From contig ML769448.1 of NCBI GenBank assembly GCA_009733575.1, positions 186,001 through 250,000 of the forward strand: a stretch of 64,000 nucleotides of DNA, given 5' to 3'. Position numbers and translations under genes: made by a program. Positions 24,288 to 35,162 of the stretch are shown in pieces. This DNA comes from Gymnopus androsaceus JB14 (lineage: Eukaryota > Basidiomycota > Agaricomycetes > Agaricales > Omphalotaceae). The first letter of the stretch is position 1; the number at the start of each line of letters is the position of its first letter. Below the pieces are notes generated by a model. It worked only from the letters and a program-made list of their open reading frames with translations, was not told the origin of the DNA and made no database searches.

Positions 24288-25083
24288 ATGGGGCAGTCTG
24301 TGAGCCGGACGGAATTGAATGCCGCAATGGGTGCTCAGGACTTTGATATAATACACGAGGTCAAAACATTTCTTGAACAAAGACCACCACTATGTCTGAA
24401 GGTGACCCTCCTCGCATGTATTTGTGCAGCAATTTGTTCACAACTATTTCAAATAAATATAATCTTTTTTCTGTCCACAGTCGCACTGATGCTCATGGGC
24501 TTGATATCGATGCGGAAACCACCTAAATCACCCCCAAGGCAACGGATTCGGTATATATGACTCTCTGGAGAAAAATGGTCCAGTTGTGCTTACCAGAATT
24601 ATAGGGTCTCCAACTGATCAACCGATTCCCAAAGCCTGATCTCAGTGCGGAAAACAGAGGTTGATGTACAGCACCCAAGGCAACGGACCCGGTATATGCG
24701 ATCATCTGGAGAGAAATGGTGCATTTGTGTTTACCAGAATTATAGGACTCCCGGCCTGTCAACCCCCTGCCAAAGCGCGCCAAGACTAGTGGTCCGGGTG
24801 ATGTGCGTTGTTGGAGTTCCTCTCCAGACGCAACTTATAGATCTGTTCAATGCAGGACATACTCGAGTTCCGCTCATTGTCTACTTCCTTGCAGAAGCTT
24901 AAACTTATGATCAAAGATTTTGGTGAAGCCAATAGCCAGGTCCCCCCACTCATTCAATTGCTCATAGATGAGATTTGGGCTAGTCTGTCCCCTCAAACTA
25001 GGTCTGCAACAACTACGACTACGACAACTACCACCAAAACCGCCATCACAACCACAACCATTACGACTACCACGATGTTCTAA
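24288..25083 (+). CDS. Hypothetical gene with an internally duplicated segment, possibly decayed
   Basis: The gene model is tentative. ATG 24288 opens MGQSVSRTELNAAMGAQDFD, whose MGxxxS start fits an N-myristoylation site, followed by a hydrophobic stretch that may instead be an intron (GTGACC...CCACAG). Two related blocks follow. 24540-24633 reads GNGFGIYDSLEKNG...TRIIGSP and 24675-24783 reads GNGPGICDHLERNG...TRIIGLP, so a roughly 140-bp segment is duplicated. A final frame ends in a Thr-rich tail before TAA at 25083. No single unbroken exon chain could be built. A further short frame at 25196-25429 (MTQLKSQSTINYYLVSG) may be a separate fragment. Function unknown. Confidence 0.35.
25008..25080 (+). 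repeat. ACN trinucleotide tract (poly-Thr coding)
   Basis: A degenerate run of ACA/ACT/ACC/ACG codons that would encode a Thr-rich tail in the frame ending at 25083. Confidence 0.7.
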
Positions 25084-25684
25084 ATTTCATACGCCAAGTT
25101 GAATCTCATTTCCCCTCACTTCAAAGTCAGGAGGTAACGAACAGGGTGTACATACATAATTGCCATATACAGTTACGGTGCATCTCGAGGGAATGACTCA
25201 ATTGAAATCTCAATCGACAATTAACTATTATTTAGTGAGCGGCAATCTTGATAAGGTTTACCATGGCGTGCATTTCTATCAGTTTTCTCTGCAGTACCTC
25301 TCCACCCATGGAAACAGGCCTGAAAAATCCACAGACGACAATAATCTACATGAGGCTTTGATTAAGCAAACACCGCTTCCAGGGCCTATCAATTATCACG
25401 GTCTTTGCGATATGGACGATGTTTTGTGAGAATTGCCATCTCTCAATATCTCATGATCACAATTTAGGCGAGGCATATATTAGTGTAAATTCGCCGGATT
25501 AACTTGAGATTACGACATTGACTTGCACTCGCATGGATTCTCTGTTCCAATTATCCTAGAAGAAAAGGACCTTTAATCAGAATCATATTTTCAGGTTGAA
25601 AGGTTGTATCTGTAGAATTGTAGTTTAAGACCTGTGTAGGGTGTCAGTAAAGGGAAAGATGAACCAAGGTGAGGAACGGGACAT

Positions 25685-26362
25685 CACACCAAAAGTGCAA
25701 AAAAATCCGCTTGAACAAAATACTAACTAATTTATAAAATTTCATGTCAAAAATCACTTATGAGTAAAAATTTGAGTGAAATTTAATTATTCAGTCGAAC
25801 GGTCTTGTTGAGTGAAAATATACATATCAGTACATTGTTTAGATAAACTGAAGAAGGGCCTGAATTATAGTATATCTGAGCTCCTGAAATGGTAAATGAT
25901 TTGTTATATATTGCAAGTCAAATCATTCCAAGTGAAATATTTCCTTTCAGGTGTATTTTCAGACAATATGAAAAGTTATATGAATAATCATCTTTCAGAA
26001 TAACTGAAAAGCCTGAAATGAATGTGGTTGAGGCTTTTCAGTTATTCTGAAATGTCATTATTCACACAACTTTTTATATTGTCTGAAAATGCACCTGAAA
26101 GGAAATATTTCACTCGGAATGATTTGACTTGCAATATATAACAAATCATTTACCATTTCAGGAGCTCAGATATACCATAATTCAGGCCCTTCTTCAGTTT
26201 ATCTAAATAATGTACTGATATGTATATTTTCACTCAACAAGACTGTTTGACTGAATAATCCAATTTCTCACTCAAATTTTCACTCATAAGTGATTTTTTA
26301 CACAAAATTTTATAAATCAGTTAGTATTTCATTCGAGTGGATTTTTTTGCACTTTCGGTGTG
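25685..26362. mobile_element. Fold-back CACTA-like element (copy 2), 3-bp TSD CAT
   Basis: Almost the whole element is one inverted repeat of ~330 bp per arm: CACACCAAAAGTGCAAAAAA on the left against the reverse complement of the right (CACACCGAAAGTGCAAAAAA). CAT flanks both sides (25682-25684, 26363-26365). The terminus is alignable with the element at 9898 (CACACC..AAAGT..(C/A)AAAAATC(T/C)GCT). No coding region. Confidence 0.85.
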
Positions 26363-26840
26363 CATGCAATGAAGCATTAATATTACTTTCAGTTGATATG
26401 CTTGTGGAAATGAAATTAGAATTGAGAAGTCATGCCATCGGAAAAGAAAGATGAAATAAGGACCCAGGGAGAAGAATGGGACTGTCGCATGGATTCTCTA
26501 CTCCAATTATCCGGGCCAATGAGTAAACAGAAGATGTGGCGGTAGTTCAGGTTCATCTAGAAGGAAGGGTTGTTGATTGGGAATCATAGAAAAGTCTTGT
26601 CATTGGAACCTCATATCTACAGAATCGTAGTATAAGGCCTGTGCAGAGTGTCAATAAACATGCAATGAAGCATTAATATTACTTTCAGTTGGTAGGCTTA
26701 TGGAAGATCAAAATTAGAACTGAGAAAAGTTGTGCCATCAGAAATCGTAGTATGACCAATGCAGAGAAAGATGAAACAAGGAACCTAGGAGAGGAATGGG
26801 GCCATCACATGGATTCTCTACTCCAATTATCTGGGCCAAT

Positions 26841-27566
26841 TAGAGATGGGCACGAATAGCGAATATTCATGAGTATTCATGAATATTTAGCCATTCGTTA
26901 CTCGCGAATAATGAGTCACGAGTGACGAATATATTCGTTACACGAGTACTTACTCGAGTATAAATAGCCACTTTGATGTCACAAATATTCGTGGTACTTT
27001 ATTCATGAATATTCGCGAATATTCGCCAATATCACGTGCTCGTTAGCACGAGCATGTGAGGTATTCATTACTTAAGCAAAAATTCAATATATAACTTAAT
27101 TCGGCTATGTTTGAATATGTATATAATGTTATTGACATGTAACTGTAATAAAATCTGTGTGGCTTAGTGGTTATGGGCGCCGACTCTGGATTAAGGTCAG
27201 GCCTTCCTGTGATAGCTGACCAGCAGAGTTCAATTCTCAGTACCGCCACAATTTTGTGTCATGTAATAGTACTCGGAAATGTATACAGACTGTATTTATA
27301 TTATTATTAAACACTAATATAGTACTTCAACATTATTACTTACATGTTCGAGCCTATATTTACTTTATTTGTAATGTTGTTAATTAATCACAAGTATACT
27401 CGAGTATTTGTCCTAAAATACTCGTTATTCACGAATATCTATTCGCGAATATATGTCTGTACAAATATTCGAGTATATACTCGAGTATAAATAGTGGATT
27501 TGAGGTGACAAATATTCGTACCACGAATAACGAATATACTCGAGTATGTATTCGTGCCCACCTCTA
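26841..27566. mobile_element. hAT-like non-autonomous element B with tRNA-like core
   Basis: The ends are TAGAGATGGGCACGAATA and, reverse complemented, TAGAGGTGGGCACGAATA. The flanks are CCAAT on both sides. The uninterrupted sister repeat at ~26505 reads GGGCCAATGAGT, so CCAAT (5 bp) is the duplication. The arms are full of GAATATTCG/ACTCGAGTA words. The core holds a plus-strand tRNA-like block. Confidence 0.85.
27157..27250 (+). other. tRNA-like sequence inside hAT-like element B
   Basis: TGGCTTAGTGG (27160-27170) fits an A box. AGAGTTCAATTCTC (27225 onward) fits a B box. TGTGGC and GCCACA ends can pair, and the anticodon-like loop is ACTCTGGAT. The block is collinear with the minus-strand block at 15754-15850, and both include the same extra AAGGTCAGGCCTTCCTGTGA segment, so they share one origin. 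Confidence 0.6.
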
Positions 27567-28016
27567 CCAATGAGTTAACAGAATGATCTGGAAGGAAGGG
27601 TTGTTGATTGGGAATCATGGAATTAGAAAAGTCTTGTCATCAGAAGCATGTATCTGCAGAATCATAGAAGAAGACCCATGCAGAGTGTCAGTAAAGGGAA
27701 AGATGAACCAAATATGTGCTTGTGGAAATGCAAAATTAAAATTGAGAGAACTTGTGCCATTGGATATTGTAGTATGATCGGTGCAGAGTGTTAGTTAAGA
27801 GAAAGATGAAACAAGGAGCCAAGGTGAGGAATGGGACTGTTGCATGGATTTTCGGTTCCAATTATCCGGGCCAATGAAGTAACAAAGATGTGGTGGTAGT
27901 TCAAGCTCATCTAGAAGGAAGGGTCTTTGATTCGGAATTGTGTGGAAGAGGATATGGAAAAAAAAATCCAGTAATAGGACCGTTGCATGGATCCTCTGTT
28001 CCAATTATCCAGTATG

Positions 28017-28220
28017 TGTAACGCCCCTGATCCCTGATCAGTAGGAACTCAGTACTTACCGGCGGCAGTGCGTTCCCGCACCTGCCGGTCATCTTATATT
28101 ACAATAATTATGTAACAGACCTCAGCTTTAAACCATCACCTCGTGAGTAACCTCTGAATAAATCCAGTAGTACTCATTGGCGTGATAACTAAGGCTCTTG
28201 ACTCGACAGGAGTTGTTACA
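28017..28220 (+). repeat. 5' LTR (204 bp)
   Basis: TGTAACGCCCCTGATCCC...AGGAGTTGTTACA. It contains TATGTAACAGACCTCAGC, the empty target site of the hAT MITE found in the 3' LTR. It differs from the 3' LTR by scattered substitutions and a 12-bp indel near 28165. Confidence 0.85.
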
Positions 28221-28463
28221 CTTTTTTGAGTACCTGAGTACTCTTCAGTGGACCCGCGAGATGCCGAGTTGTTATGACGACTCAGGTTACGGCAACGTTG
28301 TAAATGTCGCTAATAACCATTATTGGAATTGCTATGGCAATTCCAACATTGTCGTTCCCTCAAAAGAGATTCACTTTGGTGAATCTCATTATAGTGACGG
28401 TCGCCATGTCACTAGTGCCAGTGCGTGCACTGGCACAAACAAAATTCAACCCGATTTACATCG

Positions 28464-29297
28464 GGCAAAAACTATTGAGAAACCCCGATTTTAGCAGAAA
28501 CCCCGGGTTCCTCCGGCAACCCCTAGAATTGTCGCTTACGGGTTTCTAATGATCTGGCCGCTGGCCGGCCGGTTCGCTCCATTTTCCTGGGGCGCTCCCT
28601 GGGCGCCTGGCGCTTCGACACTGAGTCCTGACCTTTCCTCATCATCGCGTTGGCCATAGAACTCACTATTGTAATAAACTCACTTTATTCAATTCATGAC
28701 CGAATCACCATGTTTATGCTCAGCATTGTGTTCACTTCCGGTCATCCTTTGTTCACTCATGAGCATCTCAAATTCAAACTAGTCACTGCGCGCCAAGTTC
28801 CAGCAAGGAGGATAAGGTAAAGGTGAGGATGGGTCTGGTAGAGGCACCATGCAGTGGATTGCAAGCTGAGCGGCATAGTAGAAGATAGCTAGAGTCAAAA
28901 GATGGTAGTGGGACAAATATCAGGCTGTAAGCCTGTATTGCAAGGTGATGGGCGACGGGTGAAGGTGTGGCTTGAATCTGGATTCTAAAACGCGGTGCTT
29001 ACCTCCCTTCATGTTTGACGCATGATTATAACACGTCTTTCATACGTTGAGTACGCGCGCGCGCTGCGCTCCAATTCCCAATGAGTGATCAGTGGTCGGC
29101 TCACGCAGTGCCTACGCAAGCTTCCGAATCTTGAATCCCTCCATCTGCAGTCTGAATCTCTACATCTCAATATCTATGGCCCGGAAGAAGATAGGCATCG
29201 GGATTAGCTAATCCGGCCTATGGCCGTGGCATTCCTGGGTTTTCCCATAGTCATCGGGGGTTTCTGCTAAAATCGGGGTTTCTCAATAGTTTTTGCC
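28464..29297. mobile_element. Mutator-like MITE, 9-bp TSD TTTACATCG
   Basis: The ends are an exact ~41-bp inverted repeat starting GGCAAAAACTATTGAGAAAC. The 9-bp duplication TTTACATCG lies at 28455-28463 and 29298-29306. A GG start, long terminal repeats and a 9-bp duplication fit MULEs. There is no transposase in the 834 bp. Removing it rejoins the host sequence ACATCGGGCTAATGGCAATG. Confidence 0.92.
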
Positions 29298-31764
29298 TTT
29301 ACATCGGGCTAATGGCAATGCTATTTGCATTGCCAAACCAAACAAATCAGTCGTTGAATCACCGATTGGGTCATCCCAATTCAATGACTTCTTTCAAGCA
29401 TGTGCAAAAGCACAGGCCACGAGCCAAAAGGCTCTCCGTGAAATTCGGAGTTCACGGAGAAATTTCAGCTTGACTCATGTTGGGCTGATAGCAATGTTTG
29501 TTACATTGCCAAACTGAGTTGTTTTCACAACTTAGTGTTTAATAAAGCCAAGGACACAGTCCTTGGCACCGTTCAGCTTAACTCTGGTCAAGCTGAATTT
29601 AATAATGTTCAATGTGAACATTCTAGCGTGGCTAAGGCCATGCTCACTTTTAATTCTCAGCTCGACCCATATTGAGCTGATGGCAATGTTCATTGAGAGC
29701 ATGAGAGAGAGAGTACAAGCGGTCTGTGAAATGCAACTTAAGGCTTGCTATGTAGATAGAGCTAAACCAAGTTGTTTTCATGACTCGGTTTTGAACAAGA
29801 CCAGGGGCACTGTTCAGCTTGACCAGTGTCAAGCTGAACATTATAATGTTCCTCTCGAATGTTCCAGCATGGCTAAAACCATGCTCAGTTTTCAGCTTGA
29901 CCCACATCAAGTGGATGACAATATTAATAACATTGCTAAACCGAGTTGTTTTCACGACTTGGTGAATTATCCAAATGTTTTGCTTGAACGTTCTAGTGTG
30001 GCTTCCACTACACCCGTATCACCATTTGGGTTAAACCAAACCGATATTTTTCTACAGCAATGTGCAGAAGCACAAGCTGCAACCCAATGGGTTCTCTGTG
30101 AACTTCAACAGTTCACAGACACATTAGCAAAAGCTAACATGCCAGAATTTAATCCTGGTAGCAGAGATGATCCAGATGAGAACATCAGAGATACTGATGG
30201 AGACTGATGGGCTGACATTGCTCAGACAGGCCTAAGGCCTTCCTGTCATCCCCACTTGTCTGATGGTGAGATTTCACTGCCAGATGTCTCTCTGACACTT
30301 CCCGTGTCCTCACCTCTACCTCCAATCACTCCTCCTGCTCCTGGTCCTCGCCCAAGCATCAATCCACCCTGCAGAATGATTTGGGAAGTGAGTGTCACTC
30401 CATGGAAGGTTATTCCTTCCAATACATCCACATCCTCAGGAGGAGAAATTCCTCCAGGAGATGTTCCATACCGGAACGTCAGAGATATTGATGGCGATTC
30501 CCAGCCCAGTTACAGCTGGACAGGCTTCAAGCCTTGCAGTCATCCCCATGCTCCTGAAGGTGACTAATTGCCCTTGGATGACTCACTGATACTTACTGTG
30601 TCATTGTCTCCCCTCCCACTCAGTTCCTCCCTCTTGCATTGATCTGCATCCTGAATTAAGTCAAGAGATGAGGTTCACCCCATGGGAGGTCTTGCCTCCT
30701 GGATCAACAGGGGTACACAACACTGTAAATTCACATGCTGGTATTCCCAGGCCCTTGGAAAAGGAGTGGATGGACCAAGTTGCTGTCCAGCAACTCCATG
30801 AACAAGATCTCTGAGAAGTTGGAGACTCTCAATTCCCTGACCAGGGGATTTTTTAAAATATTGATGGGTACCCCATTGATAGACTCCTGGACAGTGGGAA
30901 AGACCCTCCATCCAGAAATAGTGGGGGCCAAACCTGTTGTGAAGTACAGTGGGTTTTGAAAACTCACAGGGCAAGCTTGGAACGTGTACAATGTTCACGA
31001 GCAAGCTTTTTCCCTTTTCAAGAGGGGGAGGGCCAGTGTAGAAATACACTAGCTCACTCTACATCTCAAGTATGTGGGATTAAAAATCCCTCAAAACACA
31101 ACTCACCAGAGGATTGGATACAGTACATCCAGATGTACACCAACCAATGTCCTACTGGCATAAAGCATGATCACAATGATCATATGCTCACCTATAATGT
31201 ACGGGGATGGTTACTAGTAAGTAGCCATGCACCAGTTATAGCAGCAGGGACTCCCAAGGTGAAGCAGCATTGCTTCACCTTATGAACAGCAGAGTTGTTT
31301 GTGACTCCAGGACTTTATGCATCAATTACTGGATGTGATGAGACAAATACTGTCACAAAAACTTCAACATCACCATATACAGGTGACATTGATAATGCTA
31401 CATTGGATGATGTAGTCTTGTTTTACACCTCTCAAGGCATTACCACCAAAATGGGAAAAGACATAACTGTCTTTGCCCTTAATTGGCTGACTATGTTCCT
31501 TACAATGGACCCTAGTCTGGGATACAAGTTACATGCTACATGTGACCATGTTCTTAACTCCCATTTCTAACACTTATGGCATGCTGCTGTATGTTCAAAA
31601 TCTCAGGATATGTTTACAACACGCTGTTGTGAATATATTCCCAACTTCAACTATTAAGTTGAAGTCTCACATCCATGCTCCAGCTGTGTTGATATGCTAT
31701 CAAAACAGCCAGGACGCATCTTTCCTTTTTGATTGAACTGTAGGCTCAATCTGGCTGGGGAGGG
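29298..31764 (+). other. Internal region of the LTR element: decayed, unassigned open frames and imperfect tandem repeats
   Basis: Frames of moderate length occur but none matches a family I know. FNDFFQACAKAQATSQKALR (29370-29430) and TDIFLQQCAEAQAATQWVL (30040-30100) are two diverged copies of one motif, suggesting a duplicated helical, Gag-like protein (inference). Within 29470-29960 a ~250-bp unit with GAGTTGTTTTCA..GACT and CAGCTTGACC is repeated. Another frame (31077-31570) is open across one TGA at 31283-31285 (SPEDWIQYIQMYTNQC ... LFVTPGLYASITGCDE). All look non-functional. Confidence 0.5.
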
Positions 31765-32477
31765 TGTAACGCCCCCAATCCCTGATTGGTAGGAACTCAG
31801 TAATTACCAGCAGCAGTGCGTTCCTGTGCCTGCCGGTCATCTTATATTACAATAATTATGTAACAGACCCAGTGTTCTACCATAAGCCCTTAAATAACAA
31901 TCTCAAAATCTTTAGGGCTTAAGCCCATTTAAGGCCTTAATTTAAGGCCTTAATTAAGCCTTAGGTTGATAATTGATTTTTTATTATTTTTAAACTGACC
32001 ATGTCAGGCCAGTGCACAGGAAAGTAATGAAATTTTGTGTTATACAAAATACTTCTACATTATAATTTATAATTTATTCTTCATTATTGCCAATCTTGTT
32101 AGCACCTTCAACAGCCCAGTGCAACACCAGTGTCTCCATAAACTCTGCACTTCATCAACTAAGTATCCTTCTGGATTATTGATTGATTATGGGAATATCA
32201 AGTAAAAGGTAGAAAAAAGAGACTTTATTGAATATCCCTACATATTTCCCTTTTGGCTTGGGACACAGCCACTTAAGCCTTTGTTAAGGCCTTAAGGGAT
32301 CCGAGGAAAATCCTGAAGCCTTAACATAAGGCCTTAACTTAAGGCCTATGTACTTAAGGCTTAGGCCTTTGGTAGAACACTGAACAGACCTCAGCTTTAA
32401 ACCGTCACCTCGCGAGTAACCTCTGAGTACTTGTTGGCGTGATGACTAAGGCTCTTGACTCCACAGGAGTTGTTACA
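31765..32477 (+). repeat. 3' LTR, split by a 513-bp hAT MITE
   Basis: TGTAACGCCCCCAATCCC...AGGAGTTGTTACA. Excluding the insertion and its duplication it is 192 bp and aligns end to end with the 5' LTR. Confidence 0.85.
31870..32382. mobile_element. hAT-type MITE in the 3' LTR, 8-bp TSD AACAGACC
   Basis: The ends are CAGTGTTCTACCA / TGGTAGAACACTG. AACAGACC lies at 31862-31869 and 32383-32390. The subterminal parts carry many TTAAGGCCTTAA palindromes in both arms. The 5' LTR still shows the unoccupied AACAGACCTCAGC site. Confidence 0.95.
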
Positions 32478-32877
32478 GTGCAGCAGTAGTGCATGTTTGA
32501 TGTTCATCTAGAAGGAAGGGTCGTTGATTCAGGATCATGTGGAAGAGGCTCATGAATCAATGTGAATCCTGTAGATATGGAAAAAAAACATCCAGTATGA
32601 TTCTGTTCTGTTGGTGTGTTGTTATGACCTGCACCATTCACTCTTTACTTTATTAACATTATTTACCACAAATTCACTCTTTTACTAGTATTAAACCGCA
32701 TATAATCACTATTTGCTCAGATAAGATTGTAATACTGATATACTTTATTAGTAAATACATTCCCTCACTATCCTTAGTCTATATTTCACACTTCCACACA
32801 CACTTACTGTGCATATATGCATAAATTCTCACACTTACTGTCCATTTACAGTGCATATAAGCACAAATTCCCATACA
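32478..32877. other. Remnant of the ~300-bp repeat unit and AT-rich spacer
   Basis: 32490-32600 matches the array unit (TTCATCTAGAAGGAAGGGT...GATTC). The rest is AT-rich with a duplicated GTGCATATA(A/T)GCA(C/T)AAATTC word near 32811 and 32853. Confidence 0.5.
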
Positions 32878-33413
32878 CTGCGGGGATGAGAGCATAAACG
32901 GACCGAAAATATACTGAAAATATGACGAGGATATAGACTATTTCCGCCACGTATTCAGTGCCTGAATAAGGTGAAGAAATACGAAGGTTATTGTTAAAAT
33001 CTGCACAATTTTATTTGCGTATGAGCGCCGCCGAAAGGGGAAAGAAATTTAAAAAATTTATCACTTTTCATCCAGCCGTTTATTGAAAGTATTCCTTAAT
33101 TAACCTGGCTATGGTTAGGGTAATAATAATAACAATTTTCTTCTGTTTTACGCGCCCAGGTTATGTTAATGTTTTTCGGAACAGTCTCAAAATAAGGTCA
33201 TAAAAGTTACATGAACAAAATTTAAAATTTTCTCTCAATTTCCTTATCATTTCCCTACCCATAAAAATTTGAAGAAATTGTGAGTATTTTTTGAAAAAAC
33301 TTGGAGAGAATATTTGTAACGATATCGTGGACGTCGAGACGTCGCGGATCCACGATTTCTGGATATCGAGAACGATATTTACACGATATCCACGATGTCA
33401 CAAATTTCGTTAC
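32878..33413. repeat. Dispersed ~540-bp repeat, copy B
   Basis: Partner of 21481-22018. It contains the hairpin TCGTGGACGTCGAGACGTCG...GGATCCACGA and two further GATATC half-sites (33361-33395) close to its right end. Confidence 0.75.
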
Positions 33414-33551
33414 TATCTATATATTGCAGGCGGAAAGTGACACCGCAAAAAGGATGTTATGATTATCAAAAGAAATCCAGGAGAGATGAATTTGATATTG
33501 ATATTTTTGCATATAAAGATCCTTATATAACACCTTTTGAGTTAGCCCATT

Positions 33552-35162
33552 TCAAGTCAATGATGTGCGTGCCCCAGGACATCTCTGTTCTCTAAGGTGG
33601 CGCTGACGAGCTTGCACAAGTGAGAATGTTGTCCCGCAACCACGCGGACAGGTGAACCGTTGCGTTTTATCATGAGCGCGAATGTGGCCTATTTCACCGT
33701 AATTGTCAATAGGATCAATTGGAAAAGACAGCAACTGTCCAACATTACCTTGCAAAGTTTGTTTGGTTCCCAACTCCGCGAAGCAAATGTGACAAAGAAA
33801 ACTCTTTGAGCTCTTACTCAACAATGGGCTCAGGGAAGGTGATTGGGGATAAGGCCGATAGGATCCACCTGAACGTTTAGCTGCACGGGATGGAAAGCTC
33901 AGAGTCAAAGCAGCGAGGGAACCTGTAGGATGTCCTGAAATTGACGGTATGGCAAGATGGAAGGACTGTGATTGCCTAAAGTAACTAGCATGTATCAGAC
34001 AACTCGTCACACAGAACACTTTCAAGTACTCACAAGCCTATGGCTTCCCCGTCACGTCATATCATTGCTTGATCGCTCCGTTGAGTCTCTAAATGCGAAC
34101 CCCCAATTAAATAACCCCGACGGGCCGATTTTGTGCGGTAGTTTACGTCGGGGAGATAACCTTGTTGAGATCGCGAGGTATGTGAATAGGCATCGGAAGA
34201 TGGAGACCAATGGGTCGAAGTTGTGCGCTAACATGTACGTTAGAACATTTCACTCGAAACAAAATTATAAAACCCACCATGGAACTACTTCTATGGAGTT
34301 CCCCTCCGTGCATCGATGGAGGGTTAGGACTGGTGAACCCACTCATGGCTTCCGGAATCACACTCATCGGGCTGATATTCGCCATCATGCTATGCGGCTC
34401 CGCCAGCATATCAAATTGTGATATCGCAGTAGAGTTTGATTCAGGTGAGGACTGGCCACGGTAGGTGTGCCCTGGATGGTAATCCGAGTACGAGGCGTAC
34501 ATCGAAGCGCGTTGGGGTACTGGAGGAGGAAAAATCCGAGGTTCTTCAGGGATCGGTCGGGAAGGAGGAGGTAGTCCCATGATTAGAGGCATAGGTGACA
34601 GTTCGTGGGGAGGGGAAATTGTGAACCCAAAAAACGGTCTGTCAGCTGGAATCATGCCATCGGGTGGGATGTTTATTGGAGGATGGCGAGGGAACGGCGG
34701 AATATTGTGGACGATAACGGGATGTATCTGACCTGTCATAGTGCTTGGCAGAGGAGGGGCAACTGGGGCAGTCTGGATGGGTGCAGAAGGATGTGGCAGA
34801 GGTGGAGGTGGAGGATAATCTTGTGGCTGAGGTGACGAGTGACGGGTACTGCTAGAAGGTTCAAATGGCATGAGATGTGGCAAAGGAGGTTCCGATTCTA
34901 GCACATCACCCTCATTATAAGAAGTCTCTCCATCTCCATACAAGCTATCCAACTGAGTCACTGTGGGCGGAGTCACAAAGCCATCTGCGGCAATGTCTAT
35001 GAAACCGACTTCAGCTCGAGCTCGCTGCAATCCTTCCTTGAGTCCCACCCTCCGACCTTCCTCTCGAGCGGCTAGGACAAGCCGTTCTTCACGGAGCTCA
35101 CTTGTTTGACTATGCCATTCTTCAAAACTGGGCGGTTCGACCTCCGTTCCATTGCTGCCCAT
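33552..35162 (-). CDS. C2H2 zinc-finger protein (putative transcription factor)
   Basis: ATG 35162 opens MGSNGTEVEPPSFEEWHSQT, followed by a short charged helix and a long Pro-rich, Ser-rich low-complexity region (about residues 90-260), typical of fungal regulators. A clear 51-bp intron (GTGGGT...GTTAG) follows HRSSSM. Near the C-terminus a 60-bp intron (33689-33748) splits the first finger. Splicing gives CHICFAELGTKQTLQGHIRA followed by H, a canonical C-x2-C-x12-H-x3-H finger. The next finger, CPRGCGTTFSLVQARQRHLR...C, is C-x3-C-x12-H-x5-C. It probably binds DNA in the nucleus. The junction between the Pro-rich exon part and the exon starting SFHLAIPSISGH (34030-34130) could not be resolved because all three frames have stops there, so a small lesion or an unseen exon is possible. 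Confidence 0.7.

Larger units (their letters stand above)
25540..28016. repeat. Degenerate tandem array of ~300-bp units broken by transposons
   Basis: Units share GCATGGATTCTCT..TCCAATTATC, TCATCTAGAAGGAAGGGT, TTGATTGGGAATCAT, AGAATCGTAGTATAAGGCC, CAGAGTGTCAGTAAAG and GAGGAATGGGACTG. Copies start near 25540, 26480, 26810/27567, 27840 and, beyond the LTR element, 32490. The array is interrupted by the fold-back element (25685-26362), hAT-like element B (26841-27566) and the LTR element (28017-32477). Confidence 0.75.
28017..32477 (+). mobile_element. Non-autonomous LTR element (no pol), carrying two nested DNA transposons
   Basis: Two LTRs begin TGTAACGCCCC and end GTTGTTACA. A purine-rich CTGGGGAGGG directly precedes the 3' LTR, as expected of a polypurine tract. 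The internal region (28221-31764) has no reverse transcriptase, integrase or protease, so it depended on another element. Flanking 5-bp words (GTATG / GTGCA) do not match, which may mean mutation or recombination. Confidence 0.75.

Noticed and set aside
27157..27250. Functional tRNA-Gln gene
   Set aside because: The anticodon-like CTG fits, but stems are imperfect and an extra ~20-nt segment makes a working cloverleaf unlikely. It is also inside a transposon.
28012..32482. 5-bp target duplication of the LTR element
   Set aside because: GTATG on the left and GTGCA on the right do not match, so none is claimed.
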